The notes: generated by a model from the letters alone, not told the origin. Positions 21,767-30,482 are shown, numbered from the stretch's first letter. The stretch is 62,031 bases of DNA from Phenylobacterium sp. (GCF_030646615.1 NZ_JAUSLG010000092.1:1-62031); one strand, 5' to 3'. Made by a program: numbers and translations.

Positions 21767-21849
21767 GGGGGATCTCCTTCCCGCGCGCAGACGCCGCGGG
21801 TCATGTGGGCTCGATGGGGGTCTTGAAGGTCTTGAGGGTCGAGGTGGTC

Positions 21850-21869
21850 CGCCGCCGGGGATGGCGGCG
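21850..21869. terminator. Short GC hairpin downstream of the LuxR-type gene
   Basis: CGCCGCC-GGGGAT-GGCGGCG (7-bp stem) lies 6 bases beyond the stop of the minus-strand LuxR-type gene. No T run is present. Weak call. Confidence 0.3.
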
Positions 21870-21874
21870 CGGCC

Positions 21875-22669
21875 TCAGACCAGAGCGCTGAGGGCCTGAA
21901 GCCCCGCCAGGACGCCCCCGAAGGCGAGGGCCGAACCGATGGCGATGGCGAGGATCAGGCCGATCCGCGCTGCCGATCCTAGGCCATCTGTGCGTCCGCT
22001 TCGCCAGGGTGGAAGTTCTCGTCCAGCAGCACCCAGGTGATGCAGAGGATTTCCCTCATGACCATCTCGGGGGGCTTGAAGGCCGCCAGCTTGCGGGTGG
22101 CTGAGATCAGGTGCGTGACCATGTCGGCCTGGGTCGGCGAGGCCGCCAGATCGGTCAGCTGGCGCTCGAGCTGGGTCCAGCAGAAGCTCGGCATTGACGC
22201 CCCCCGCGGCGAGGGTGTCGGCCACCTTGTCTCGAACGCTTCGATTTCGCGTCTCAGATGGATGGCCCGGCTCACCGCCGCGCGGTTCGCTGCGGTCTGC
22301 TCGTCCTCCGGTCGTCCGTACTGGCCGTTCCAGTGTTTCATGGGTCTCGCCTCCGGTTGAGGCCAGATCCGACCATGGGCCGGCCGCGGCGTCTGTCCTG
22401 ACTGTGTCCTGTCCTGACGCGGTCAGGACAGGATCGCGCCCCATCTGCGAGGCCCGCTCATGGTCGGCCAGCAGGCGGGCGGCATGATAGCGGTCGCCTA
22501 CCCCCAGCTTGGCGCGGGCGCGGTCGCAATAGGTGTCCACCGAGGTCTTGGACATGCCGAGCTCTCGGGCGATCTGCTTGGAGCTGAAATGCCGGTCCAC
22601 GAGGCGCAGGCACTCCCGCTCCCGACCCGTCAAAAGTTCCACCTGTCCCGTCATGCCGTCCATTCCCAT
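21875..22669 (-). CDS. LuxR-type HTH regulator with C-terminal membrane helix
   Basis: A 264-codon frame. Residues 10-70 form a LuxR/GerE HTH (LLTGRERECLRLVDRHFSSK, QIARELGMSKTSVDTY, RARAKLGV). The last 33 residues form a membrane helix (ARIGLILAIAIGSALAFGGV) of a kind seen at the end of similar alphaproteobacterial regulators. The roughly 120 codons between have protein-unlike composition in this frame because another gene (21979-22341) is read there in a different frame. The linker also carries a 12-bp perfect hairpin. The protein may therefore be a membrane-tethered regulator with an overprinted linker, or a regulator split by a nested gene. The start is uncertain among ATG 22669, 22663 and 22651. 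Confidence 0.6.
   Translation of the reverse strand: MGMDGMTGQVELLTGRERECLRLVDRHFSSKQIARELGMSKTSVDTYCDRARAKLGVGDRYHAARLLADHERASQMGRDPVLTASGQDTVRTDAAAGPWSDLASTGGETHETLERPVRTTGGRADRSEPRGGEPGHPSETRNRSVRDKVADTLAAGGVNAELLLDPARAPADRSGGLADPGRHGHAPDLSHPQAGGLQAPRDGHEGNPLHHLGAAGRELPPWRSGRTDGLGSAARIGLILAIAIGSALAFGGVLAGLQALSALV
21979..22341 (-). CDS. Small helical protein nested within the LuxR-type gene
   Basis: A 120-codon frame starts at ATG 22341 with Shine-Dalgarno GGAGGCG about 7-8 bases upstream. The first 37 codons (MKHWNGQYGRPEDEQTAANR onward) and codons 57-120 (QLERQLTDLAASPTQADMV onward) have strongly coding composition. Codons 38-56 do not, while the LuxR frame over the same bases reads DKVADTLAAGGVNAELLLD, which looks coding. 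A -1 shift at about 22231 and a +1 shift at about 22174 would give one coherent helical protein. Function unknown. Confidence 0.5.
   Translation of the reverse strand: MKHWNGQYGRPEDEQTAANRAAVSRAIHLRREIEAFETRWPTPSPRGASMPSFCWTQLERQLTDLAASPTQADMVTHLISATRKLAAFKPPEMVMREILCITWVLLDENFHPGEADAQMA
22407..22433. repeat. Perfect 12-bp hairpin inside the LuxR-type gene linker
   Basis: TCCTGTCCTGAC-GCG-GTCAGGACAGGA: 12-bp perfect stem and 3-base loop. A further direct copy of GTCCTGAC lies just upstream on the plus strand (about 22395-22402). It separates the HTH-coding part from the nested gene. Confidence 0.6.
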
Positions 22670-22767
22670 AGATCGGAAATACTACACGCCAAGGTTTGGT
22701 CTGCGTCCACCGTGCTTTCGTGTCCGTACAGCGACAGGAGACAATCGCTCAGAGGTTGAGCGCCAGT

Positions 22768-23175
22768 ATGGAGCCGAATATGGGTTTGCGTGAGGTCGAT
22801 TTCGTGGATACCGCCGACCGGGCCATCGGCGCCCGGGTGCGGGCGCGCCGCCGCTTCCTGGCGCTCAGCCAGTCCGGTCTCGCCGATCACCTCGGGGTGT
22901 CCTTCCAGCAGGTCCAGAAATACGAGCGCGGCGCCAATCGTATCTCCGGCTCGACCCTGGTGGCCGCGGCCCGCGCCCTGCAGACCACGGTGAGCTGGCT
23001 GGTGGGCGAGGAGGCCGGTGGCGACAGTCCCCCCGATGAGGCGTTTTCAGCCCTCATGACCCCAGGCGCCATGGAACTGCTGGAAGCCTATCGCGCCATC
23101 CCCCGGCCCCGGGCGCGGCAGGCCCTGCTGGCGCTCGCCCGCGAGATGGGCCGGGACGAGGCGGAAGACGGCTAG
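22768..23175 (+). CDS. XRE-family transcriptional regulator
   Basis: A 135-residue protein with a Cro/C1-type HTH: IGARVRARRRFLALSQSGLA, DHLGVSFQQVQKYERGANRI and SGSTLVAAARALQTTVSWL. The C-terminal third (EAYRAIPRPRARQALLALAR) is helical. This architecture is common in alphaproteobacteria; the targets are unknown. ATG 22768 has AGAGG about 12 bases upstream; ATG 22780 is the alternative. A dyad GCTCA-GAGGT-TGAGC (22747-22761) overlaps the ribosome binding site and may be autoregulatory. It is divergent from the LuxR-type gene. Confidence 0.88.
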   Translation: MEPNMGLREVDFVDTADRAIGARVRARRRFLALSQSGLADHLGVSFQQVQKYERGANRISGSTLVAAARALQTTVSWLVGEEAGGDSPPDEAFSALMTPGAMELLEAYRAIPRPRARQALLALAREMGRDEAEDG

Positions 23176-23224
23176 GCCCGCCCTTTGACAGGCCGTTAAA
23201 GGCTCCGGACCTAGGGTGGGGATC

Positions 23225-24778
23225 ATGCCAAGCCCAGTCACCGACCCCATAGCCGTCGATCCTGCCGGCGAGCAGATCAGCACCGAGCAACTGGCCGCGC
23301 TGAGCCACGAGTTCCGCACGCCGCTCAGCGGCGTCCTGGGGATGGCGCGCCTTCTGGAGGGGACGCGGCTCAGCGCTGAGCAGCGGGCCTATGTCAGCGC
23401 CATGCGCGACTCTGGCGAGCACCTGCTGGGCCTGGTCAACGAACTCCTCGACTTCGCCCGCCTGGGGGCCGGCAAGATCGAGCTGCGCGAGACCCCCGTG
23501 GAGATCGACGCCCTGCTGCGGGCGGTCTGCGAACTGCTCAGCCCGCGGGCCCACGAAAAGGGCCTGGAGATCGCCTGGGCCTCGCCCGCCGCCGGCGCCG
23601 TGGTGATGGCCGACGAGAGCCGCCTGCGTCAGATTCTGCTGAACTTCGCCGGCAACGCCGTGAAATTCACCGCCGACGGCGGCGTCTTGCTGGACGCCGC
23701 GCCGGTCGCCGAAGGCCGCTGGCGCTTTACCGTCGCCGACACCGGACCGGGGGTGAGCGACGCCGCCAGGGACCTGATCTTCGAGGCCTTCGCCCAGTCC
23801 GAGGCCAGCCACCAGCTCACCGGGTCGGGCCTCGGCCTGGCCATCGCCCGACGTCTGGCCCTGGCCATGGGGGGAGATGTGGGGGTGGAGGCCGGCGCCG
23901 ACGGCGGCGCGGTCTTCTGGTTCGAGGCGCCCCTGGCGACCCAGGCGCCCCGCGCCCGCGGGCCAGCCCCCCTGGCGGGCCTGCAGGTGGGGGTCGCCTC
24001 GCCCAATCCGATCATCCGCCAGGCCGCCGCCCGCCAGATCGAGGCCTGCGGGGCGACCGCTGTCACCGCCGCCGATGTGGAGGCCCTGCTGCCGCTCACC
24101 GGCCCGCACGATGTCCTTCTGCTCGACCACGCCCTGGCGCGGGGCGGGCGAAAGGTCCGCCGCCCCTTCGACCGGCCGGCCATCATCCTGCTGGCGCCGG
24201 AGGAACGCGACCGGATCGCCCGCTATCGCGCGTCCGGGTTCGGCGGCTATCTGATCAAGCCCCTGCGCCGGGCCTCCCTGGCCGAGCGGGTCCTGGCCGC
24301 CCTGCAGGCCGCCCCCGACCAGACCCACGGTCCGGAGGACGACCGGGTGGCGCCGGCCGCAACCCCAGGCGCCCGGGTGCTGCTGGTGGAGGACAATCCC
24401 GTCAATGCGCTGCTCGCCCGCACCCTGCTGACCCGGGAGGGCTGCAGCGTCGACCACGCCATGACCGGCCATGAGGCCCTGGCCGCCCTGAAGGTCGGCG
24501 CCTATGACCTGGTGCTGATGGACATGCGCCTGCCCGACATTCCGGGCGAAGAGACCACCCGCCGCCTGCGGGCGGCCGGTATCGAAACCCCTGTGGTGGC
24601 CCTGACCGCCAACGCCTTCCAGGAAGACCGGGAGGCCTGCATGGCGGCGGGCATGAACGATTTCCTGGTCAAGCCCCTGGCCGCCGACGCCCTGCGACAG
24701 GCCCTGTCCCGCTGGGCGCGCAAGGCCGCCGACGGCGCGGTCTGGACGGAACCTTCCGGGCGCGCCAAGTTCGGCTGA
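23225..24778 (+). CDS. shkA: Soluble hybrid histidine kinase, ShkA-like
   Basis: A 517-residue kinase with no membrane segment. The DHp helix has LSHEFRTPLSGVLG with His28; the CA domain has NAVKF (N box), DTGPGVSD and GSGLGLAIA. Then follow a degenerate receiver (about 253-360, lacking the acidic pair), a linker with Asp372-Asp373-Arg374, and a canonical receiver with phospho-acceptor Asp433 and Lys483. This order and the DDR linker match Caulobacter ShkA, where c-di-GMP binding to the pseudoreceiver frees the kinase to feed the ShpA-TacA relay controlling stalk genes. ATG 23225 is preferred over an in-frame GTG at 23216. Orthology is my inference from architecture. Confidence 0.85.
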   Translation: MPSPVTDPIAVDPAGEQISTEQLAALSHEFRTPLSGVLGMARLLEGTRLSAEQRAYVSAMRDSGEHLLGLVNELLDFARLGAGKIELRETPVEIDALLRAVCELLSPRAHEKGLEIAWASPAAGAVVMADESRLRQILLNFAGNAVKFTADGGVLLDAAPVAEGRWRFTVADTGPGVSDAARDLIFEAFAQSEASHQLTGSGLGLAIARRLALAMGGDVGVEAGADGGAVFWFEAPLATQAPRARGPAPLAGLQVGVASPNPIIRQAAARQIEACGATAVTAADVEALLPLTGPHDVLLLDHALARGGRKVRRPFDRPAIILLAPEERDRIARYRASGFGGYLIKPLRRASLAERVLAALQAAPDQTHGPEDDRVAPAATPGARVLLVEDNPVNALLARTLLTREGCSVDHAMTGHEALAALKVGAYDLVLMDMRLPDIPGEETTRRLRAAGIETPVVALTANAFQEDREACMAAGMNDFLVKPLAADALRQALSRWARKAADGAVWTEPSGRAKFG

Positions 24779-24813
24779 CTCGGCGGGGCGTCCCGCCGTC
24801 CGGGGGAGACGCC

Positions 24814-26586
24814 ATGAGCCAGCCAGACGCCGAGCCGAAGCGCGCGCCCCAGCCGGTGGCCGAGGCCGCCGCCAGGCCCAGCCTGTGGTCGGCCCTGACG
24901 GTCTATGGGGAGCGTCGCGCCCTGATCATGCTGGCCCTGGGCTTCGCCTCGGGCCTGCCCAACCTGTTGATCTTCGACACCCTCTCGGCCTGGCTGCGGG
25001 AATCGGGCCTGTCGCTGCAGGTGATCAGCATCTTCTCCCTGGCCACCCTGGCCTATTCCATGAAGCTGCTCTGGGCGCCCCTGGTGGATCGCACCAAGAT
25101 CCCCTGGCTGACCGACCGGCTGGGCCATCGCCGATCCTGGATGCTGGTCTCGCAGGTGGCGATCATGATCGGCCTATGGCTGGTGGCGGGCGGCGATCCC
25201 GTCCGCAATCTCGGCATGATGGCCCTGCTGGCGGTGCTGGTGGCCTTTTCCGGCGCCACCCAGGACATCGTCATCGACGCCTGGCGCATCGAGGCGGCCG
25301 GCGAGAACCGCCAGGGCGCCCTGGCGGCGGCCTATCAGTGGGGTTACCGGATCGCCATCATCGTGGCCGGCGCCGTGCCCCTGATCCTGGCCCAGCAGTA
25401 CAGCTGGAACGTCTCCTATCTGGTGATGGCCGCCCTGATGCTGGTGGGCGTGGCGGGCGTGCTCGGCGCCCCGCGGGAGGCCCAGCACATCATCCGGCCC
25501 ATCAATCTCGAAGGCGTGCCGGCGCGGCCGGGGCTGGAGCTTCCGGAATGGCTGGCGCGGCTCAGCCTGGTGGTGGTCGGCGCCATCATCCTCGGCTCAG
25601 GGCTGGCCGGCTCGGCCGACCTCCTGGCCGGCGCCCTGACCAGCCTCGGCCAGGCCCAGGCCGCGGAGTCGCTCTCCACCGCCTGGACCACGAGGCCCTG
25701 GAACGCCTTCCTGCAGGTAGGCGCGGTGCTGGTCGGCGGCGGGCTGATCGTTCTGGCGGCCTTTCCCCTGCCGGGCCTGCGGACAAGGCCCGGCGTCTAT
25801 CTGTCGGCCGCCCTGTTTGACCCGTTCATCGACTTCTTCGACCGCTACCGGGGCAGCGCGGCCCTGATCCTGGCGCTGATCTGCCTCTATCGGCTGGCCG
25901 ACTTCGTCCTCAACATCATGACGCCCTTCTATCTGGACCTGGGCTTCACCCTCACCGAGATCGCCGAGGTGCGGAAGGTGTTCGGGGTGGCCATGTCCAT
26001 GCTGGGGGTCTTCCTGGGCGGCCTGGCCGTGGCGCGGCTGGGGCTGATCCGGGCCATGCTGATCGGCGCCTTCGCAGGCCCCTTGAGCAATCTCGTCTTC
26101 GCCTGGCTGGCCGTCGAGGGCGCCTGGCTGCCGGCCCTGTTCGTCGCCATCGGGGTGGACAATGTGGCCGGCGGCTTCGCCGGGACCTGCCTGATCGCCT
26201 ACATGTCGAGCCTCACCGGCTATGGCTTCACCGCCACCCAGTATGCCGTCTTCTCGTCCTTCTATTCCCTGCCGGGCAAGCTGCTGGCCTCGCAGTCGGG
26301 ACGCATCGTCGAGAGCTCGGCGGCGGCGGCCGAGGCCGGCGGCGTGCTTGGTCCGCTCAAGGGTCTGTTCGTCAACCTGCCGGCCGACGCCTATGCCGCG
26401 GCGGTGGAGAAGTCCGGGGTGAGCGCCGCGGCCCTGGGCGCCGGCTACGTGCTCTTCTTCGTCTATTCCGCCCTGATCGGGGTGGTGGGGATTGTCCTGG
26501 CCTTCATGGTCGCGGCCCGTCAGCCCCGCCCGCCGGAAAGCGCGGAGCCCGAGACTCAGTCAACGGGAGAGACGGCGGCCGGCTGA
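24814..26586 (+). CDS. AmpG-like MFS permease
   Basis: A 590-residue multi-pass transporter. The N-terminus of the membrane part (LGFASGLPNLLIFDTLSAWL, then SIFSLATLAYSMKLLWAPLV and DRLGHRRSWMLVSQ) is typical of AmpG, which imports anhydromuropeptides for cell-wall recycling. It is longer than the classical 490-residue AmpG because of added loop and C-terminal membrane segments, as in many alphaproteobacteria. It follows the ShkA-like gene by 35 bases. Its end overlaps the convergent protease-like gene by 31 bases. Confidence 0.85.
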   Translation: MSQPDAEPKRAPQPVAEAAARPSLWSALTVYGERRALIMLALGFASGLPNLLIFDTLSAWLRESGLSLQVISIFSLATLAYSMKLLWAPLVDRTKIPWLTDRLGHRRSWMLVSQVAIMIGLWLVAGGDPVRNLGMMALLAVLVAFSGATQDIVIDAWRIEAAGENRQGALAAAYQWGYRIAIIVAGAVPLILAQQYSWNVSYLVMAALMLVGVAGVLGAPREAQHIIRPINLEGVPARPGLELPEWLARLSLVVVGAIILGSGLAGSADLLAGALTSLGQAQAAESLSTAWTTRPWNAFLQVGAVLVGGGLIVLAAFPLPGLRTRPGVYLSAALFDPFIDFFDRYRGSAALILALICLYRLADFVLNIMTPFYLDLGFTLTEIAEVRKVFGVAMSMLGVFLGGLAVARLGLIRAMLIGAFAGPLSNLVFAWLAVEGAWLPALFVAIGVDNVAGGFAGTCLIAYMSSLTGYGFTATQYAVFSSFYSLPGKLLASQSGRIVESSAAAAEAGGVLGPLKGLFVNLPADAYAAAVEKSGVSAAALGAGYVLFFVYSALIGVVGIVLAFMVAARQPRPPESAEPETQSTGETAAG

Positions 26587-27512
26587 GCTTCGCTGGCCGG
26601 TTCAGCCTCGTTCGCCGGCGCCGCCTGGGGCTGTGGCATGCCGACGGGGGATGGTTCGGGCGCCGGGGCTGCGCCCGCCTGATCGGTTTCCAGGCAGATC
26701 ACCTGCGCCACCCGCAGGTCCCGGCGCAGGTTGTCGGCCACCCGGCCATAGTTCTCCGGCGTGACCGGCTCGCCGACCGCGTAGCTGGCCGCCCGATGGC
26801 CAGAGGCGGTGAGGGCGGTGAGCACGGTTTCCGGCGAGGTGGTGTAGATCCGCCCCCGACGGGGGGCTTCGGCGACGGTCACGCCGATGACCCGGCCCGC
26901 GCTGTCCAGGGCCGGGGCCCCGGACAGGCCCGCCAGGGTGCCGGAGAGGCCGTCGGTGCGCCCGGTCTCGGCCCAGACCAGCACGGATTCGGTGCGCGCG
27001 CCGCGGCCCCGGACCACCAGGTTCTCACGGCCCAACAGGCGCGAGGTGGCCTCGCCGGCCCGGCCCTGGGGATAGCCGGGGTGGAAGGCGCGGTCTCCCC
27101 GGCGCAGGGTGCGGTCGAGGCCGAGCGGCAGGGCCGGCGCCCCGCCCTCGGTGATCAGGATGGCGGCTTCGCCCCGGGGGTCGATGAACACCTGGGCGTC
27201 CACGCCACGGCCGTCGGCCACCATGATCGCGGCCTGGCGGCAGCCTTCGACCACATGGCGGGCGGTCATCCAGACGCCGTCGTCGGAGACCGCGAAGGCG
27301 GTGCCGGCCCCGGGCTCGGTGGTCTGCGGCACCTCGACCACCACGGCCGGATCGAAGGGCGAGGCCGGCCCCAGCGGCAGGCCTTCTTCGCCGGGCACCG
27401 GCGGCGGTGGCGGCGGGGCGGCGGCGTTCTCCTGTCTTCCGACCGCTGAGATCAGCAGGGCCAGGACGACCGCGGCATAGACGAGCCAGTCCGGAAGGCG
27501 GGGAAAGTGCAT
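26556..27512 (-). CDS. Membrane-anchored trypsin-like serine protease, atypical triad
   Basis: A 318-residue protein. Residues 9-25 form an N-terminal membrane anchor or signal, followed by a proline-rich linker and a chymotrypsin-like fold. The catalytic His is His86 (TARHVVEG) and Ser is Ser197 in GLSGAP. Where the Asp of the triad is expected (usually DxAxL) the sequence reads GEAAIL, giving Glu115, with Asp111 nearby. The C-terminus is an Ala/Pro/Glu-rich tail. It probably acts in the periplasm. It starts 7 bases after the DUF350 gene and is likely co-transcribed with it. Confidence 0.75.
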   Translation of the reverse strand: MHFPRLPDWLVYAAVVLALLISAVGRQENAAAPPPPPPVPGEEGLPLGPASPFDPAVVVEVPQTTEPGAGTAFAVSDDGVWMTARHVVEGCRQAAIMVADGRGVDAQVFIDPRGEAAILITEGGAPALPLGLDRTLRRGDRAFHPGYPQGRAGEATSRLLGRENLVVRGRGARTESVLVWAETGRTDGLSGTLAGLSGAPALDSAGRVIGVTVAEAPRRGRIYTTSPETVLTALTASGHRAASYAVGEPVTPENYGRVADNLRRDLRVAQVICLETDQAGAAPAPEPSPVGMPQPQAAPANEAEPASEAQPAAVSPVD

Positions 27513-27519
27513 CAGGCGG

Positions 27520-27948
27520 TCAGGTCGCCACGGCCGCGGCGAGGATCAGGGAGGTGGCGAGCTTGGCGCCCACCAGCAGGGCGGCGGCGGCGACCTCGCC
27601 CTCCTGGATCCGCTGGGGCAGGCCGCGGAGCAACAGGTCCACCAGCCGGAAGACCAGCAGCTGCACCATCACCGTCGAGATGCCCCAGATGATGATCTCG
27701 ATCAGCGAGGTGGAGGAGTTCAGGGACAGGGCCAGCGGCGCGGCCAGGCCCACCAGGACCCCGCCCAGGGAGACGGCGGCCGCGGCGTTGCCGTCGCGGA
27801 TCAGGGCCACCTCCTTGTGGGGCGTCAGCAGGACGTAGAGGGCCGCGGCGAGAAACAGGATCAGCACCGCCACGGCGGCATGCAGCAGGGTGGTGGGAAA
27901 GCCGATGGCGAAGGCCTGGATTTCCGGAGACTGAAGGTCAGGGGGCAT
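27520..27948 (-). CDS. DUF350 (UPF0719) inner-membrane protein
   Basis: A 142-residue protein with four hydrophobic segments and the duplicated hairpin typical of DUF350: TTLLHAAVAVLILFLAAALY, AAVSLGGVLVGLAAPLALSL, IIIWGISTVMVQLLVFRLVD and EVAAAALLVGAKLATSLILA. The function of the family is unknown. Here it is followed at once by a periplasmic protease-like gene, a possible functional pair. Confidence 0.88.
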   Translation of the reverse strand: MPPDLQSPEIQAFAIGFPTTLLHAAVAVLILFLAAALYVLLTPHKEVALIRDGNAAAAVSLGGVLVGLAAPLALSLNSSTSLIEIIIWGISTVMVQLLVFRLVDLLLRGLPQRIQEGEVAAAALLVGAKLATSLILAAAVAT

Positions 27949-28016
27949 GCGGGCTCACCTCGGCAGTGGCGGGAGCGGCATGGTTAGCACGAGCGCCCGG
28001 CCGGCAAGCAAGCCGT

Positions 28017-29204
28017 TCAGGCGACAGGGGCGTCCTTCGCCTGCTGGGCGAGCGCCTCCTGGTCCAGACGCCGCCGCTCGCTGGCGCGCATCTTCTCGCT
28101 CTCCGACTTCAGCTGGCCGCAGGCGGCCAGGATGTCCCGGCCCCGGGGCGTGCGGATGGGCGAGGCGTAGCCGGCCCGGTTCAGCACCGCGGCGAAGGCC
28201 TCGATGGTCTTCCAGTCCGAGCAGGCATAGGGCGAGCCCGGCCACGGATTGAACGGGATCAGGTTGATCTTGGCGGGGATGCCCTTGATCAGGTTCAGCA
28301 GGGCCTTGGCCTCGGCGGGGCTGTCGTTCACCCCCTTGAGCATGACGTATTCGAAGGTCACCCGCCTGGCGTTGGACAGGCCCGGATAGGCGCGGATGCC
28401 GGCCATCAGCTGGTCCAGCGGGTATTTCCGATTGAGCGGCACCAGTTCGTCGCGCAGTTCATCGTTGGTGGCGTGCAGCGAGATGGCCAGCATGGCCTGG
28501 GTCTGGTCGCCGAGCGGGATCAGCTCCGGAACCACGCCGGAGGTGGACACCGTGATCCGCCGCCGCGAGATGGCGATGCCCTCATTGTCGGCGATGATGT
28601 CGATGGCCGCGGCCACATGGGGCAGATTGTAGAGCGGCTCGCCCATGCCCATGAAGACGATGTTGGACAGTCGGCGGTCTTCCTTGGGACTCGGCCATTC
28701 CTCCAGGTCGTCCCGGGCCACCTGCACCTGGGCGACGATCTCGGCCGCCGTCAGGTTGCGCACCAGGGCCTGGGTGCCGGTGTGGCAGAAGGTGCAGTTG
28801 AGCGTGCAGCCCACCTGGCTGGAGACGCACAGGGCGCCCGAGCGGCCCACATCGGGGATGTAGACCGTCTCGACCTCAATACCCGGGGCCATGCGGATCA
28901 GCCACTTGCGGGTGCCGTCGCGGCTGACCTGGCGCTCGACCACCTCGGGGCGGGAGAGGGTGAAGGCGTCCTCCAGGGCCGCGCGGGTCTCCTTGGCCAC
29001 GTCGGTCATGGCCGCGAAGTCGGTCAGGCCATAGTGATGGATCCAGCGCCACAGCTGGGTGGCCCGCATCTTGGCCTTATCGGGCCGGACCACACCGGCC
29101 TCGATCAGGGCGGCGGCCAGCTGCGGCCGGGTCAGGCCCGACAGGTTCGGCCGGGTCGGCGCGGCGGCGGGCGCCGCGCGCGAAAGATCGAGGGTGACGC
29201 CCAA
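28017..29204 (-). CDS. rlmN: 23S rRNA A2503 / tRNA A37 C2-methyltransferase RlmN
   Basis: A 395-residue radical SAM methylase. The cluster motif is [11 protein letters not shown] (CxxxCxxC); the SAM region follows ([16 protein letters not shown]), and the C-terminal resolving Cys is in [11 protein letters not shown]. The N-terminal HhH-like domain has [12 protein letters not shown]. The assigned start is TTG at 29204; the family N-terminus varies, so the exact start is uncertain. It is divergent from the quinone-reductase gene. Confidence 0.96.
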   Translation of the reverse strand: MGVTLDLSRAAPAAAPTRPNLSGLTRPQLAAALIEAGVVRPDKAKMRATQLWRWIHHYGLTDFAAMTDVAKETRAALEDAFTLSRPEVVERQVSRDGTRKWLIRMAPGIEVETVYIPDVGRSGALCVSSQVGCTLNCTFCHTGTQALVRNLTAAEIVAQVQVARDDLEEWPSPKEDRRLSNIVFMGMGEPLYNLPHVAAAIDIIADNEGIAISRRRITVSTSGVVPELIPLGDQTQAMLAISLHATNDELRDELVPLNRKYPLDQLMAGIRAYPGLSNARRVTFEYVMLKGVNDSPAEAKALLNLIKGIPAKINLIPFNPWPGSPYACSDWKTIEAFAAVLNRAGYASPIRTPRGRDILAACGQLKSESEKMRASERRRLDQEALAQQAKDAPVA

Positions 29205-29398
29205 GGGTCTTAAACTCGCTGTCTGGAAGGTCCACCAATATAGGCGAGGCCGCGCGCGCTTCCAACTCGGGCGAGATGACGCTGGGGAAAGGCCGGCCTC
29301 CGATCCGTCTCAAACAAATGTTCGTCTGCGACCTTCCGCCGTCGCCGGGGCTGGGTTAGCGTCCGCGCCAACTGGAAAATCCGACCTGGGAGAACGAC

Positions 29399-30400
29399 AT
29401 GAAGGCTGTGCTGAGCAAGGTGACCGGCGGTCCTGAGACCCTGGTGGTGGAGGACATCCCCGCCCCGGAGGCTGGGCCCGGCCAGGCGGTGATCTCGGTC
29501 AAGGCGGTCGGCGTCAACTTCCCCGACGTGCTGATGATCGAGGACAAGTACCAGTCGCGGCCGCCGCGCCCCTTCTCGCCGGGCGGCGAGCTTTCGGGCG
29601 TCATCAAGGCCGTCGGCGAGGGCGTCACCCATGTGAAGGTCGGCGACCGGGTTCTGGCCAATACGGGCTGGGGCGGCATGGCCGAGGAGGTGGCCCTGCC
29701 GGCCAACCGCCTGTGGCACATCCCCGACAGCATGCCCCATGACGAGGCCGCGGCCTTCATCCTGACCTATGGCACCTCCTATCACGCGCTCAAGGATCGC
29801 GGCCGGGTGAAGGCCGGCGAGAGCCTGCTGGTCCTGGGCGCCGCCGGCGGCGTCGGCCTGGCGGCGGTGGAACTGGGCAAGGCCATGGGCCTGCGCGTGG
29901 TGGCCGCCTGCTCCAGCCAGGAAAAGGTCGATCTCGCCATCAAGCACGGCGCCGACGAGGGCGTGGTCTATGGCCGCGGCCCCTTCGATCGCGACGCCCA
30001 GAAGAAGCTGTCGGAACTGTTCAAGTCCAAGGCCGGCGAGGGGGGCTTCGATGTCATCTATGACGCGGTCGGTGGCGACTATGCCGAGCCCGCCCTGCGC
30101 ACCATCGCCTGGGAGGGCCGCTATCTCGTCATCGGCTTCGCGGCCGGCGAAATCCCCAAGATTCCCCTGAACCTGACCCTGCTGAAGGGCTGCGAGATCG
30201 TCGGCGTGTTCTGGGGCACCTGGGCGGCCAAGGATCCCGAGGCCTTCGCCCAGAGCGTCAAGGAGCTGCTCGACCTCTATGCGGCGGGCAAGATCAAGCC
30301 GCATGTCTCCGAGCGCTTCCCCCTGGACAAGGGCGCCGACGCCATCGCCCACCTCGCCAGCCGCAAGGCCATGGGCAAGGTGGTTGTCACCGTCGACTGA
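29399..30400 (+). CDS. NADPH:quinone oxidoreductase-like MDR protein
   Basis: A 333-residue zinc-free medium-chain dehydrogenase/reductase. Motifs: VGVNFPDVLMIEDKYQ, PFSPGGELSGVIKAVG and the NADPH-binding LVLGAAGGVGLAAVELGKA, with ALRTIAWEGRYLVIGFAAG. No zinc ligands are present, as expected for quinone reductase-type members. Shine-Dalgarno GGGAGA precedes ATG 29399. Probably reduces quinones or enoyl substrates in the cytoplasm; the exact substrate is unknown. Confidence 0.9.
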   Translation: MKAVLSKVTGGPETLVVEDIPAPEAGPGQAVISVKAVGVNFPDVLMIEDKYQSRPPRPFSPGGELSGVIKAVGEGVTHVKVGDRVLANTGWGGMAEEVALPANRLWHIPDSMPHDEAAAFILTYGTSYHALKDRGRVKAGESLLVLGAAGGVGLAAVELGKAMGLRVVAACSSQEKVDLAIKHGADEGVVYGRGPFDRDAQKKLSELFKSKAGEGGFDVIYDAVGGDYAEPALRTIAWEGRYLVIGFAAGEIPKIPLNLTLLKGCEIVGVFWGTWAAKDPEAFAQSVKELLDLYAAGKIKPHVSERFPLDKGADAIAHLASRKAMGKVVVTVD

Positions 30401-30467
30401 CCACCGGGCGCGTCAATGATGGGCGGGCGGGGCGGAAGCATCTTCCCCTCCCGTCCGTCGCACTCTA

Positions 30468-30482
30468 GTGATCGTCGATCAC
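30468..30482. promoter_or_regulatory. Operator-like palindrome GTGATCGTCGATCAC
   Basis: Perfect 7-base arms around a single T, 50 bases upstream of the SDR gene start and downstream of the quinone-reductase gene. Good placement for a repressor site; the binding protein is unknown. Confidence 0.4.

Noticed and set aside
22337..22345. LuxR-type gene ending at an ATGA overlap with the nested gene
   Set aside because: The TGA in ATGA is in the third frame, so it would require an additional frameshift; kept only as an alternative idea.
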